DNA of 64,000 nt, taken from contig JASJAR010000001.1 in the NCBI GenBank assembly GCA_030066905.1, positions 124,001 to 188,000 of the forward strand, read 5' to 3'. The first letter of the stretch is position 1. Each line of letters starts with the position of its first letter. The DNA is from Paracoccaceae bacterium. Its GTDB lineage: Bacteria; Pseudomonadota; Alphaproteobacteria; Rhodobacterales; Rhodobacteraceae. This document shows positions 1 through 7,813 of the stretch, piece by piece. A model generated the notes under the pieces. The model saw nothing but the letters and a program-made list of their open reading frames with translations. It was not told where the DNA came from and made no database searches. Both the position numbers and the translations under genes were made by a program.

Positions 1-35
1 CGCTCCCCATCGACGGCGGGTTCACCGCATGCTGA
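1..35 (+). CDS. C-terminal end of a short-chain dehydrogenase/reductase (partial)
   Basis: The first 35 bases read in frame 3 as LPIDGGFTAC followed by TGA. The ending DGGFTA is the usual C-terminus of classical SDR oxidoreductases, where it follows the last Rossmann strand. Only eleven codons are visible, so no substrate can be proposed. It lies about 100 bases upstream of the aldolase, Gfo/Idh/MocA and PfkB genes and is probably part of the same carbohydrate operon. Confidence 0.55.
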   Translation, partial: LPIDGGFTAC

Positions 36-135
36 CGCCGCGCCCGGCACTTCACCCCGCCGACTGGCCGAAAGCCCTGCCATTGTGCATCATTGGCGGC
101 GGGCATTCAGACATCGCACAAAGGAGGACGCGACG

Positions 136-960
136 ATGAAAGCGGCACGCCTCAACCGTCTCTTCGGCGCATCGGGCAATTGCTTTGACGTTGCCATCGA
201 CCACGGGATGTTCAACGAGAAGTCCTTCCTCGGCGGGATCGAGAACATGTCGCAGGCCGTCGACATCGTCGCCCGCGCGGCCCCTGACGCGATCCAGCTT
301 CCGCCGGGCACCGCGCCGCTTCTCCAGGCGCGCAAGGGCAAGGACCGGCCGGCACTCGTGCTGCGCACCGACATCGCCAATGTCTACGGCACCCCCCTGC
401 CCGAGGTGCTGTTCTCGGAAGTGATCGACCGACCCGTCGAACAGGCGGTGCGCCTCGATGCCGCCTGCGTCGTCGTCAACCTTCTGATGCTGCCGAACCA
501 GCCGGCGGTGCATCGCGACTGCATCAGGAACATCAACGCGCTGAAACATGCCTGCGACCTCGCCTCGATGCCGCTGATGGTCGAACCGCTGGCGATGCAG
601 GACAACGCCAAGGGCGGCTACATGGTGGACGGCGAAATCGACAAGATCCTGCCGCTCGTCCGCCAGGCGGTGGAGCTCGGCGCCGACATCATCAAGGCCG
701 ACCCTTGCGACGAGGTCGCCGAGTACCACCGGGTCGTCGAGATCGCCCAGGGCGTGCCGGTGCTCGTGCGCGGCGGCGGCAAGGTATCGGACGCAGAAAT
801 CCTCACCCGCACCAAGGCGCTGATGGCCGAAGGCGCCCGGGGCATCGTCTACGGGCGCAACGTGATCCACCACGAAAAGCCAGGCGCGATGACCCGGGCG
901 CTGATGGCCGTCGTCCACGAGAACGCCTCGGTGGAGGACGCGCTGGCGATGGTGGCCTGA
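136..960 (+). CDS. Class I aldolase of the DeoC/FbaB/LsrF family
   Basis: A 274-residue TIM-barrel aldolase. The family forms a Schiff base with a strand-6 lysine; here the candidate is Lys187 in GADIIKADP. A phosphate-binding VRGGGK follows at 211-216, and AIDHG at 20-24 matches the N-terminal strand of FbaB/LsrF proteins. I chose the ATG at 136 over the one at 85 because AAGGAGGA precedes it at 121-128 and homology begins there. Just downstream are a Gfo/Idh/MocA oxidoreductase and a PfkB kinase, so the natural substrate is probably a phosphorylated sugar or polyol produced by them. Fructose 1,6-bisphosphate is not established. Confidence 0.8.
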   Translation: MKAARLNRLFGASGNCFDVAIDHGMFNEKSFLGGIENMSQAVDIVARAAPDAIQLPPGTAPLLQARKGKDRPALVLRTDIANVYGTPLPEVLFSEVIDRPVEQAVRLDAACVVVNLLMLPNQPAVHRDCIRNINALKHACDLASMPLMVEPLAMQDNAKGGYMVDGEIDKILPLVRQAVELGADIIKADPCDEVAEYHRVVEIAQGVPVLVRGGGKVSDAEILTRTKALMAEGARGIVYGRNVIHHEKPGAMTRALMAVVHENASVEDALAMVA

Positions 961-964
961 GCCA

Positions 965-2110
965 ATGGAGACGATCCGCTTCGGCATCATCGGTTGCGGG
1001 CTCATGGGCCGGGAATTCGCCTCCGCCGCCGCCCGCTGGATGCATCTCACCGACCCCAGGGCGCGCCCCGAGATCGTCGGCGTCTGCGACACCAACGAGG
1101 CGCTCATGGGCTGGTTCACGTCCCATCTGCCGGGCGTCACCCAGACCACGACCGACTTCCGCGAGCTTCTGGCCAACCCCGAGATCGACGCGGTCTATTG
1201 CGCGGTGCCCCATGTGCTCCACGGCGACATCTACCCCCGGATCCTCGCCGCCGGAAAACACCTCCTCGGCGAAAAGCCCTTCGGGATGGATGCGCGCCAG
1301 AATGCGGCGATTATGGCCGCCATCGCCGACCGGCCCGACCTTCTGGTGCGCTGCTCCTCGGAAATGCCGTACTTCCCCGGCGCCCAGCGGGTCGTGGACT
1401 TCGTCACATCGGGGGCCGTCGGAGACATCCTCGAAGTGGAGGCGGCGTTCCTCCATTCCTCGGACATCAACCCCGACAAGGTCATCAACTGGAAGCGGAA
1501 GGTCGAGGTGAACGGGGACTACGGCTGCATGGGCGATCTCGGCATGCATGTCGCCCATATCCCCCTGCGCCTCGGGTGGCGGCCCGCAAGCGTCCATGCC
1601 GCGCTCGTCAAACGGGTGACGACCCGGCCCGACGGAACCGGCGCGCGGGTGCCCTGCGAAACCTGGGACAACGCCACGATCACGGGCCGTGTCCCGGGGG
1701 AGGACGGAGGGTTTCCGCTGGTGCTCAAGACCTGGCGGATCGCGCCGGGGGAATCGAACACCTGGTCGATCCGGGTCCTCGGCATGCGGGGCTCGGCCTT
1801 TTTCTCCACCAAATCGCCGCGCCAGTGGCAGTTCATGCAGTACGAACCGGGTGGCCCGCAGGCCTGGTCGGTGGAGGATCTCGGCTACCAGTCGCTCTTT
1901 CCCGCCATCACCGGCGGCATCTTCGAGTTCGGGTTCTCCGACGCCATCCAGCAGATGTGGGCGGCATATCTCGATGAGCTGGCCGGCGGAGATGCCAGGG
2001 GCTTCCATTGCGCCACGCCGGAGGAGGCGCGCGACCACCATGCGATCCTGACCGCCGCCCTCGCCTCGGGAACGACCGGCGAGGTGCGCACCGTGGACTA
2101 CGCGCCATGA
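965..2110 (+). CDS. Gfo/Idh/MocA family NAD(P)-dependent oxidoreductase
   Basis: A 381-residue sugar or cyclitol dehydrogenase-type protein. The N-terminal Rossmann domain has IIGCGLMG at 8-15, and the family motif EKP lies at 103-105, with the lysine expected to act in catalysis. The C-terminal domain supplies the substrate pocket and is not specific enough to name a substrate. It starts four bases after the aldolase stop and overlaps the PfkB kinase start by four bases (ATGA), so the three are surely co-transcribed. Such aldolase, dehydrogenase and kinase sets are typical of pathways for unusual sugars or inositol derivatives. Confidence 0.85.
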   Translation: METIRFGIIGCGLMGREFASAAARWMHLTDPRARPEIVGVCDTNEALMGWFTSHLPGVTQTTTDFRELLANPEIDAVYCAVPHVLHGDIYPRILAAGKHLLGEKPFGMDARQNAAIMAAIADRPDLLVRCSSEMPYFPGAQRVVDFVTSGAVGDILEVEAAFLHSSDINPDKVINWKRKVEVNGDYGCMGDLGMHVAHIPLRLGWRPASVHAALVKRVTTRPDGTGARVPCETWDNATITGRVPGEDGGFPLVLKTWRIAPGESNTWSIRVLGMRGSAFFSTKSPRQWQFMQYEPGGPQAWSVEDLGYQSLFPAITGGIFEFGFSDAIQQMWAAYLDELAGGDARGFHCATPEEARDHHAILTAALASGTTGEVRTVDYAP

Positions 2111-3087
2111 CGGCGGCCCGGTCCGGCGTGATCTGTGCGGGCAACTGGATCGTCGATATCGTCCACGACATCCCCGCCTACCCCGCCGAATCGAACCTCG
2201 CGGTGATCTCGGATGAACGCACCGGCATCGGCGGCGGGGCGGCGAATGTGGCGCTGAACCTCGCAGCCCTCGGCGGCGGCTACCCCGTCCTGCCGCTCGG
2301 CGTGATCGGTGCGGACGACCACGGCGACACCGTGATCGCGGTCTGCGGGGCGGCGGGGCTTCCGGTCGCGAGCCTCGCGCGCCGTCCGGGGGTCGCGACC
2401 GCCCATACCCATGTCATGAACGTCACCGGTGCCAGCCGGACGTTCTTCTACCATCCCGGCGCCAACGAGCATCTCGGCCCCGACGCCATCGCCGCCGGGG
2501 TCGCGGCCTTGCCCGAGGCACGGCTCTTCTATCTCGGCTACCTCACCCTCCTGCCGCGCCTCGACGCCATCGGCCCCGACGGGCGCACGGAGGCGGCCCG
2601 TGCGCTGGGGCAGGCCCGCGCGGCGGGAATGACGACCTGCCTCGATCTGGTGTCTTCCGAGAGCGCACGTTACGCGGAAACGGTCTTTGCCACCCTGCCG
2701 GAGGTCGACTGGCTCTTTCTCAACGAGATCGAAGCGGCGCGGGCGACGGGCGTGGCAATAGCGGGCGAAACCGACCGGGACGGCATGGCGGGCGCGGCCG
2801 GGGCGCTTGTCGGCGCCGGCCTCGGCAAAGGCTGCATCCTTCACACCCCGCAACTGACGCTCTGGAAGGAACGCGACCGCGAATTCTGGTTCGAGGTGGA
2901 GCCATTGCCGAAATCCGAAATCGTCAGCGCCGTCGGCGCCGGCGACGCCTTCGCGGCCGGCGTGCTGCACGGGCTCCATGAAGGATGGGCCCCCGGGGCC
3001 TCGGTCAGGCTCGGCCACAGGCTTGCCGCCGCCTGTCTCCGTGCCCCGACGGCCATCGGCGACATCCCGAGCCTCGACGCGCTCTGA
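2107..3087 (+). CDS. PfkB/ribokinase family carbohydrate kinase
   Basis: A 326-residue kinase. The N-terminal PfkB signature appears as GIGGGAANVA near residue 40-49. The ATP- and anion-hole motif GAGDAFAAG lies near residue 277; its aspartate is the catalytic base in the family. The start ATG overlaps the preceding stop (ATGA at 2107-2110), which is preferred over an upstream in-frame ATG lying inside the dehydrogenase gene. It probably phosphorylates a sugar, polyol or nucleoside-like substrate that the upstream oxidoreductase and aldolase then process. This is the last gene of the carbohydrate operon; the 136 bases that follow lead into the exopolysaccharide locus. Confidence 0.85.
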   Translation: MTAARSGVICAGNWIVDIVHDIPAYPAESNLAVISDERTGIGGGAANVALNLAALGGGYPVLPLGVIGADDHGDTVIAVCGAAGLPVASLARRPGVATAHTHVMNVTGASRTFFYHPGANEHLGPDAIAAGVAALPEARLFYLGYLTLLPRLDAIGPDGRTEAARALGQARAAGMTTCLDLVSSESARYAETVFATLPEVDWLFLNEIEAARATGVAIAGETDRDGMAGAAGALVGAGLGKGCILHTPQLTLWKERDREFWFEVEPLPKSEIVSAVGAGDAFAAGVLHGLHEGWAPGASVRLGHRLAAACLRAPTAIGDIPSLDAL

Positions 3088-3211
3088 CGACGCCCCGGGA
3101 GCCGGGCCGATCCCACCCGCCGGGTGGCGGGGTTTCGCTGACCCGGCCCCGATGGAGCTGCGCGCATTGGACAGCCGCCGCCCGAGCCGGTTACAGCCGA
3201 TGTCGGTGGGC

Positions 3212-3226
3212 AGGAGGTGAGACATC
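3212..3226 (+). promoter_or_regulatory. Strong Shine-Dalgarno followed by a probable ATC start codon
   Basis: AGGAGGTGA at 3212-3220 is a near-perfect complement to the 3' end of 16S rRNA. The next codons in the glycosyltransferase frame are GAC then ATC (3224). An in-frame TGA sits at 3218-3220, and no ATG, GTG or TTG occurs between it and the ATG at 3341. The spacing from AGGAGG to ATC is six bases, which is normal for a start codon. Confidence 0.5.
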
Positions 3227-4390
3227 GCCCGCATCGTCGTTTTCGCCTTCGATCTCACCGAAGCCTCCCAGATTCGCCGCATCCAAGGCCTGATCCGGCT
3301 TGGCCACGAGGTCTCTTCGGTCGCGTTTCGACGCGGGAACATGAACGACGGCTTCGCGCCCGACTGGCCGAACACCGATCTCGGACCCATGCCGAACCGC
3401 CGGTTCGCCCTGCGCCTCCTCCTCCTGGCGCTCGCCGTCCCGAAGGTGCTGCGCCGCGCCCGGAGGTTGGCGCAGGCGGATGTGGTCGTCGCGCGCAATT
3501 TCGACCTTCTGGTGCTGGCCGCCATCGCCCGCGCGCTGTCGTTCGGGGGCCGGCCGCGCCTCGTCTACGAATGCCTCGACATCCACGCGCTCTTTACAGG
3601 CCAGGGCCCGGCCGCGCGGCTCATGCGCGGCCTCGAACGCCTGTTCCTTGACCGGATCGACCTTCTCTGGGTCTCCTCGCCGGGCTTTCTTCGTCACTAT
3701 TTCGAACCGGTGCAGGGCTATCGCGGCCCCCATGCGCTCGTCGAAAACAAACTCTGGTTCGACGGCTCGCCGCCGCCGAGGCCCAAGGCGAGACCGCCGG
3801 TTCGCAGCGACCGCCCGATCACGCTCGGCTGGGTCGGATCGATCCGCTGCGCCCCGAGCCTTGCGATCCTCGCAGGGGCGGCCGAGCGGGCCGGGCCGGC
3901 GCTCCGCATCGCGGTCCACGGCAATATCCATCGCCACGCGGTGCCTCAGTTCGACGCGGTCGTCGCCAGCCACGACACCATCGCCTACCACGGGCCCTAT
4001 CGGTACCCCGAAGACCTCGGACGCATCTATCCCGGCTGCGATGCGGTCTGGGCGCAGGACCTCTGGCAGCGGGGCGGAAACTCCGACTGGCTTCTGCCCA
4101 ACCGCATCTACGAGGCCGGCTGGTTCGGCTGCCCGTCCATCGCCGTGGCCGGCACCGAGACCGGCCGCCGGGTCGCCGCCGGCGGGCAGGGCTTCGTCAT
4201 CGACGCGGCGACGCCCGAGGCGCTCGCCGAGCTTATCGCGCGCCTCCGTCCGGCCGATTTCGACGCCGCGGCCGCACGGATGCTGGCGGCACCGGAGCGC
4301 GCCTTCCGGCTCGATGGAGCGGAGCTCGACGCCGCACTCGCCCCGGTTCTCGATGTGGCGGGAGGCCGGGCATTGCCATCGGGGACGTGA
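3224..4390 (+). CDS. Glycosyltransferase (GT4-like), probable ATC start
   Basis: A predicted 388-residue GT-B glycosyltransferase of the exopolysaccharide locus. Reading starts at ATC 3224: the N-terminus IARIVVFAFDLTEASQIRRI is a good first beta-strand and helix of the donor-independent Rossmann domain. Starting at the first ATG (3341) would remove it. The C-terminal half carries the usual nucleotide-sugar-binding region, with LGWVGSIR and EAGWFGCPSIAVAG. The donor and acceptor sugars cannot be told from sequence. It is the first gene of the locus, 136 bases after the sugar kinase, and its own promoter would have to lie in that gap. The ATC could be a real non-canonical start or an ATG-to-ATC mutation or base-call error. 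Confidence 0.7.
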   Translation: MARIVVFAFDLTEASQIRRIQGLIRLGHEVSSVAFRRGNMNDGFAPDWPNTDLGPMPNRRFALRLLLLALAVPKVLRRARRLAQADVVVARNFDLLVLAAIARALSFGGRPRLVYECLDIHALFTGQGPAARLMRGLERLFLDRIDLLWVSSPGFLRHYFEPVQGYRGPHALVENKLWFDGSPPPRPKARPPVRSDRPITLGWVGSIRCAPSLAILAGAAERAGPALRIAVHGNIHRHAVPQFDAVVASHDTIAYHGPYRYPEDLGRIYPGCDAVWAQDLWQRGGNSDWLLPNRIYEAGWFGCPSIAVAGTETGRRVAAGGQGFVIDAATPEALAELIARLRPADFDAAAARMLAAPERAFRLDGAELDAALAPVLDVAGGRALPSGT

Positions 4391-4699
4391 GTCGCCGGCC
4401 CGGCGCGGCCGGTTTCCCCTGTGCCACTTTTCGCAGACTGCCCAAAACACCGGCAGGCCGGATCCGGGCTCTCCCCAACGCCCGTGCGGACAGGACGCCA
4501 ATATCTTGCGGGCGGGCGCCTTGCCCACCTCTAGATGTTCGAGACGCGCGCGTCCGGCCAACGCGGGATGTGTCAGTTCTGTGATCCGATCGTGGCGAAA
4601 AGCCGCCGAAATTGTTGCGGCGCAGCATCAAGGCACTGGCATCGCCCCCGGGCTTTCGGTCACGTGGACCCCGTGGGGGCTCCCGTGGGGAGCCGAACA
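4391..4699. other. Intergenic control region upstream of the priming transferase operon
   Basis: A 309-base gap without a convincing gene. An upstream in-frame extension of the next gene starting at 4535 has no ribosome-binding site and an uncharacteristic composition. The gap holds an imperfect 15-bp palindrome at 4613-4627, described separately, and AT-richer stretches around 4427-4450. I see no clear sigma70 promoter hexamers. Confidence 0.5.
4613..4627. promoter_or_regulatory. 15-bp palindrome (TGTTGC-GGC-GCAGCA), candidate operator
   Basis: TGTTGCGGCGCAGCA is an inverted repeat of six-base arms around GGC, with one mismatch between the arms. A near-identical palindrome lies at 9156-9170 upstream of another gene of the same locus. 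The core resembles the CTGC-N3-GCAG site described for PhaR-type regulators of Paracoccus and Rhodobacter. It sits about 73 bases before the GTG start of the sugar transferase. Confidence 0.45.
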
Positions 4700-5410
4700 G
4701 TGAACAACTCCAAAAGCCCTGCGCGCCGGGAGTATGTTTTGGGTTTCGCCGACGGCACCGGTGCCGGGCCGTCGGGCGGCAAGAGCAAGCGCCGTCCCCT
4801 GGGCGGCCTCACCAAGCGCGCCGCCGACATCCTCGCCGCCGCCCTCCTCGTTCTGCTCTTTCTGCCGCTGTTTCTCTTGTTGGGGATCGCCGTCAAACTG
4901 TCGTCGCGCGGGCCGATGCTCTTCGGCCATGCCCGGATCGGCCAGGGCGGCCGGTCGTTTCGCTGCTGGAAGTTCCGCACGATGGTCGCCGATGGCGAGG
5001 CGGTGCTCGCCGCCCATTTCGCCGCCCACCCCGAAGCCCGCGCCGAATGGGAGCGCGACCGGAAACTGAAGGCGGACCCTCGTGTCACGCGGCTGGGACA
5101 GGTCCTGCGCACCTATTCGGTCGACGAGTTGCCGCAGCTCATCAACGTCGTCCTCGGTGACATGAGCCTCGTCGGGCCCCGCCCCGTCGTCGACGAGGAG
5201 CTTGCCCGCTACGGACCGGCCGTCGGGGCCTATCTCGCCGCACGGCCTGGGATCACCGGGCTCTGGCAAACGAGCGGCCGCAGCGACACCGGCTACGACC
5301 AGCGCGTCGCGCTCGACAGCCGCTACGCCGCCGAATGGTCCCATGGCCTCGACCTGCTCATTCTTCTGCGGACGATCCCGGCCGTTCTCGGCGCCCGCGG
5401 CTCCTGCTGA
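4700..5410 (+). CDS. Undecaprenyl-phosphate sugar-1-phosphate transferase (ExoY/WcaJ type)
   Basis: A 236-residue membrane priming glycosyltransferase. It would transfer a hexose-1-phosphate from a UDP-sugar to undecaprenyl phosphate on the cytoplasmic face, starting each repeat unit. One membrane segment lies at about 45-67, followed by the family signature KFRTM at 91-95 and the long conserved block at 142-162 beginning DELPQL and ending VGPRP. I chose the GTG at 4700, preceded by GGGGAG, giving the usual ExoY length. The in-frame ATG at 4535 has no ribosome-binding site. It heads an operon with the flippase and pyruvyltransferase. Whether galactose or glucose is used is unknown. Confidence 0.85.
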   Translation: MNNSKSPARREYVLGFADGTGAGPSGGKSKRRPLGGLTKRAADILAAALLVLLFLPLFLLLGIAVKLSSRGPMLFGHARIGQGGRSFRCWKFRTMVADGEAVLAAHFAAHPEARAEWERDRKLKADPRVTRLGQVLRTYSVDELPQLINVVLGDMSLVGPRPVVDEELARYGPAVGAYLAARPGITGLWQTSGRSDTGYDQRVALDSRYAAEWSHGLDLLILLRTIPAVLGARGSC

Positions 5411-5420
5411 GGGTCGCAGA

Positions 5421-6905
5421 TTGACCGGTCTCGCCCGCCCCGCCCCCGCCGGCGCCTTCGCGCCGCATCCTTCCGCAGGCCGGTCGCGGGCGGCGGTTGC
5501 CGGCACGCTCTGGTCGCTGCTCCAGGCGCTTCTGCCGAGCCTTGGCGCCACTATCGTGTTCTTTGTCGGGGCCGCGTTCCTTGCGCCGGCCGATTTCGGT
5601 CATCTCGCCATCGCAACGGCGGTGGTCTCTGTCGCCATCGCACTGTCGCCGATGGCCTTCGGCGAGGCGCTCGTCCAGAAAGCGAAGCTCGATCCGTCCC
5701 ATGCGGACGCGGTGTTCTGGCTCAACGCGGTCTTCGCGGCGGGATATGCCGGAACGCTCCTCGTGGCGGCACCGTCGGCCGCCCGGTGGTTCGACGTGCC
5801 CGACCTTGCCTGGATCCTGCCGCTTCTGACCCTCAGGGTCCCCTTCGAACTTCTGGCCGCCGTCCCGTCGGCGATGATCGTGCGCCGGATGGCGTTCCGG
5901 CTCCTCGCGCTCCGCTCGGCCGTCGGTGCGGCCGTCGGCATGGCCGTGTCCCTCGCCCTGCTCCTCGGCGGCCAGGGGCTTCTGGCGCTCGTGATCGGCC
6001 AGGTGGCGGCGAGTGCCACGGGTTTCCTCGTGGCCGTCTGGACGGCCGGGTGGTGGCCCGGCCGGGCCGGGCGCGCCCGGCACCTCCGTGAGCTTGCGCA
6101 TTACGGCATCTTCTCCTCGGGCCAGCGCGTGCTTTCCATGGTGCGCCTCGACCACCTCGTCCTCGGCGCTCTCGGCGGTGCGACGCTTCTGGGCCTTCTC
6201 GTCTTCGCCCAGCGCATCTTCGTCAGCCTGTCGAGCCTCGGCAGCGGCGCGCTGGGGCAGGTGACCCATGTGGTCCTCTCCTCGATGCAGGACGAACCCG
6301 AAAAGGCGCGCCGGGCCTTTCTCCTCATCTCGTTCGCCGCCGCCGCCATCGGTTTTCCCGTCTTTGCCGGTGCGGCGATGGTCGTCGACGACATCGTCCG
6401 CCTCTACTTTGCCGAGAACTGGTCCGGCGCGGCGGCGGCGGCGCAGATCCTCTGCCTTGCCGGTCTGCTCTCCACCCCCGGCATCGTGCAGGCCGCCCTC
6501 ATCCGCAGCCGGGGCCATGCCGATTGGCTGTTCTACTACCAGCTTGCCCAGGAGTCGGCCTCCGTTCTCGCCATCGCCCTGACGTTCCGCTTCGGCATCG
6601 AGGCTGTCGTGACGGCCATCGTCCTGAAAACGCTTCTGATCTGGCCGGTCTCGGTCGCCATCTGCCTGCGGCTTCTGGCCTGCCCCCTCGCCGAGTATGC
6701 CCGCAGCTTCGCGGCACCGGCCGTCGCCACGCTTGGCATGGTGGCCGCCCTCGCCCTGCTGCAGCCCATCGCCGGCGGCGGCGGTCTCGTGCTCCATGTC
6801 ACGACGGGGGCCGCCGCCTATGCCCCGGTCGCCGCAGTCCTCGCCCGCCACCGGCTCGCCGAAGCCCGGTCCCTCCTCCGCCGCCAACCGAAGGACAGCC
6901 CATGA
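5421..6905 (+). CDS. Wzx-type lipid-linked oligosaccharide flippase
   Basis: A 494-residue integral membrane protein of the polysaccharide transporter (MATE/Wzx) superfamily, with roughly twelve to fourteen hydrophobic segments. The N-terminal pattern WSLLQALLPSLGATIVFFVG is typical of this family. It would flip the completed undecaprenyl-diphosphate repeat unit to the periplasm. I chose the TTG at 5421, eight bases after GAGGG and ten bases after the sugar transferase stop. An upstream in-frame ATG lies inside that gene. The 3' end overlaps the pyruvyltransferase start by four bases. Transported sugar is not predictable. Confidence 0.8.
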   Translation: MTGLARPAPAGAFAPHPSAGRSRAAVAGTLWSLLQALLPSLGATIVFFVGAAFLAPADFGHLAIATAVVSVAIALSPMAFGEALVQKAKLDPSHADAVFWLNAVFAAGYAGTLLVAAPSAARWFDVPDLAWILPLLTLRVPFELLAAVPSAMIVRRMAFRLLALRSAVGAAVGMAVSLALLLGGQGLLALVIGQVAASATGFLVAVWTAGWWPGRAGRARHLRELAHYGIFSSGQRVLSMVRLDHLVLGALGGATLLGLLVFAQRIFVSLSSLGSGALGQVTHVVLSSMQDEPEKARRAFLLISFAAAAIGFPVFAGAAMVVDDIVRLYFAENWSGAAAAAQILCLAGLLSTPGIVQAALIRSRGHADWLFYYQLAQESASVLAIALTFRFGIEAVVTAIVLKTLLIWPVSVAICLRLLACPLAEYARSFAAPAVATLGMVAALALLQPIAGGGGLVLHVTTGAAAYAPVAAVLARHRLAEARSLLRRQPKDSP

Positions 6906-7813
6906 AGCTCACCTATTTCGAAGGCACACCGCCCAATTTCGGCGACGCGCTCAACGCCTGGATCTGGGACGCGCTTCTGCCGCCGGGGTTTCTCGACGAC
7001 GACCCCGATGTCCTGTTTCTCGGGATCGGGTCGATCATCCAGTCGGTCTATCCGCAAAAAGCCCGGAAAGTCGTCGTGGGCTCGGGCTTTGCCGGCGCCT
7101 ATTCCTCCCTCCCCGACGTCCGTGACGGCTCGTGGGACATCCGCTTCGTGCGCGGGCCCGAGACCTGCCGGCACCTCGGCATCGACCCCGCCCTCGCGAT
7201 CACCGACGCGGCCGTGCTGTTGCGCGCGCTTAAGGTGCCGGCTCCGAGCCCCGGCATTGGGGTGGCCTTCATCCCCCATTACGAAAGCGTCGAGCGGGGC
7301 AACTGGGCAACGGTCTGCGACCTTGCGGGGGTGCGGTTCATCGACCCGACGCGACCCTCGCGGGAGGTCCTTGCCGACATTCGCGGCGCCGGTCTTCTGA
7401 TCTGCGAAGCGATGCACGGCGCCATCGTCGCCGATGCCATGCGCACCCCCTGGATCGGTGTGGAGACGATGCACCACGTCCACCGCGCGAAATGGTTCGA
7501 CTGGGCCGCCTCGCTCGGCATCGACTACCGGCCGGCCCGGCTGCGGCCATCGAACGGCCGCGAGTTCTGGGCCTACCACACCGGGCGCTGGGGCTCTGGG
7601 CCGCGCGCCCGCGCGGTGTTCGAAAGCCCCGCCTTCCGGCCCGTCGATACCGCCATCCTTCATGCCGCCGCAAAGAGCCTCGCCCGCCTCGCAAAATCGG
7701 AACCGCAGCTCAGCGACGCCCAGGCGCTTGAGCGGGCCACCGAGCGCGCCCTCGCCGCGCTCGACCGGCTCGTCGCCGATTACGCCCCGCGCGCCCGGGC
7801 GTCCCGCGCATAG
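6902..7813 (+). CDS. Polysaccharide pyruvyl transferase family protein (ExoV-like)
   Basis: A 303-residue protein that would add a pyruvate ketal from phosphoenolpyruvate to a sugar of the repeat unit, giving the polymer negative charge. The N-terminal NFGDALN near residue 12-18 matches the family's conserved GD-N loop. EAMHGAIVADA in the second half carries the conserved HG segment of the pyruvyltransferase fold. The ATG at 6902 overlaps the flippase stop. The last 34 bases overlap, tail to tail, the end of the polymerase gene on the opposite strand (7780-7813). Succinoglycan ExoV is the best-known relative; the exact acceptor is unknown. Confidence 0.8.
   Translation: MKLTYFEGTPPNFGDALNAWIWDALLPPGFLDDDPDVLFLGIGSIIQSVYPQKARKVVVGSGFAGAYSSLPDVRDGSWDIRFVRGPETCRHLGIDPALAITDAAVLLRALKVPAPSPGIGVAFIPHYESVERGNWATVCDLAGVRFIDPTRPSREVLADIRGAGLLICEAMHGAIVADAMRTPWIGVETMHHVHRAKWFDWAASLGIDYRPARLRPSNGREFWAYHTGRWGSGPRARAVFESPAFRPVDTAILHAAAKSLARLAKSEPQLSDAQALERATERALAALDRLVADYAPRARASRA

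Noticed and set aside
52-1176. Long minus-strand open frame opposite the aldolase and oxidoreductase genes
   Set aside because: Shadow frame caused by high G+C; composition rich in Arg, His, Gly and Ala, no family similarity, and the plus-strand genes are well supported. The same applies to the other long opposite-strand frames across the window.
4535-4699. N-terminal extension of the sugar transferase
   Set aside because: No ribosome-binding site at 4535, unrelated composition, and GTG 4700 gives the normal ExoY length with a good site.
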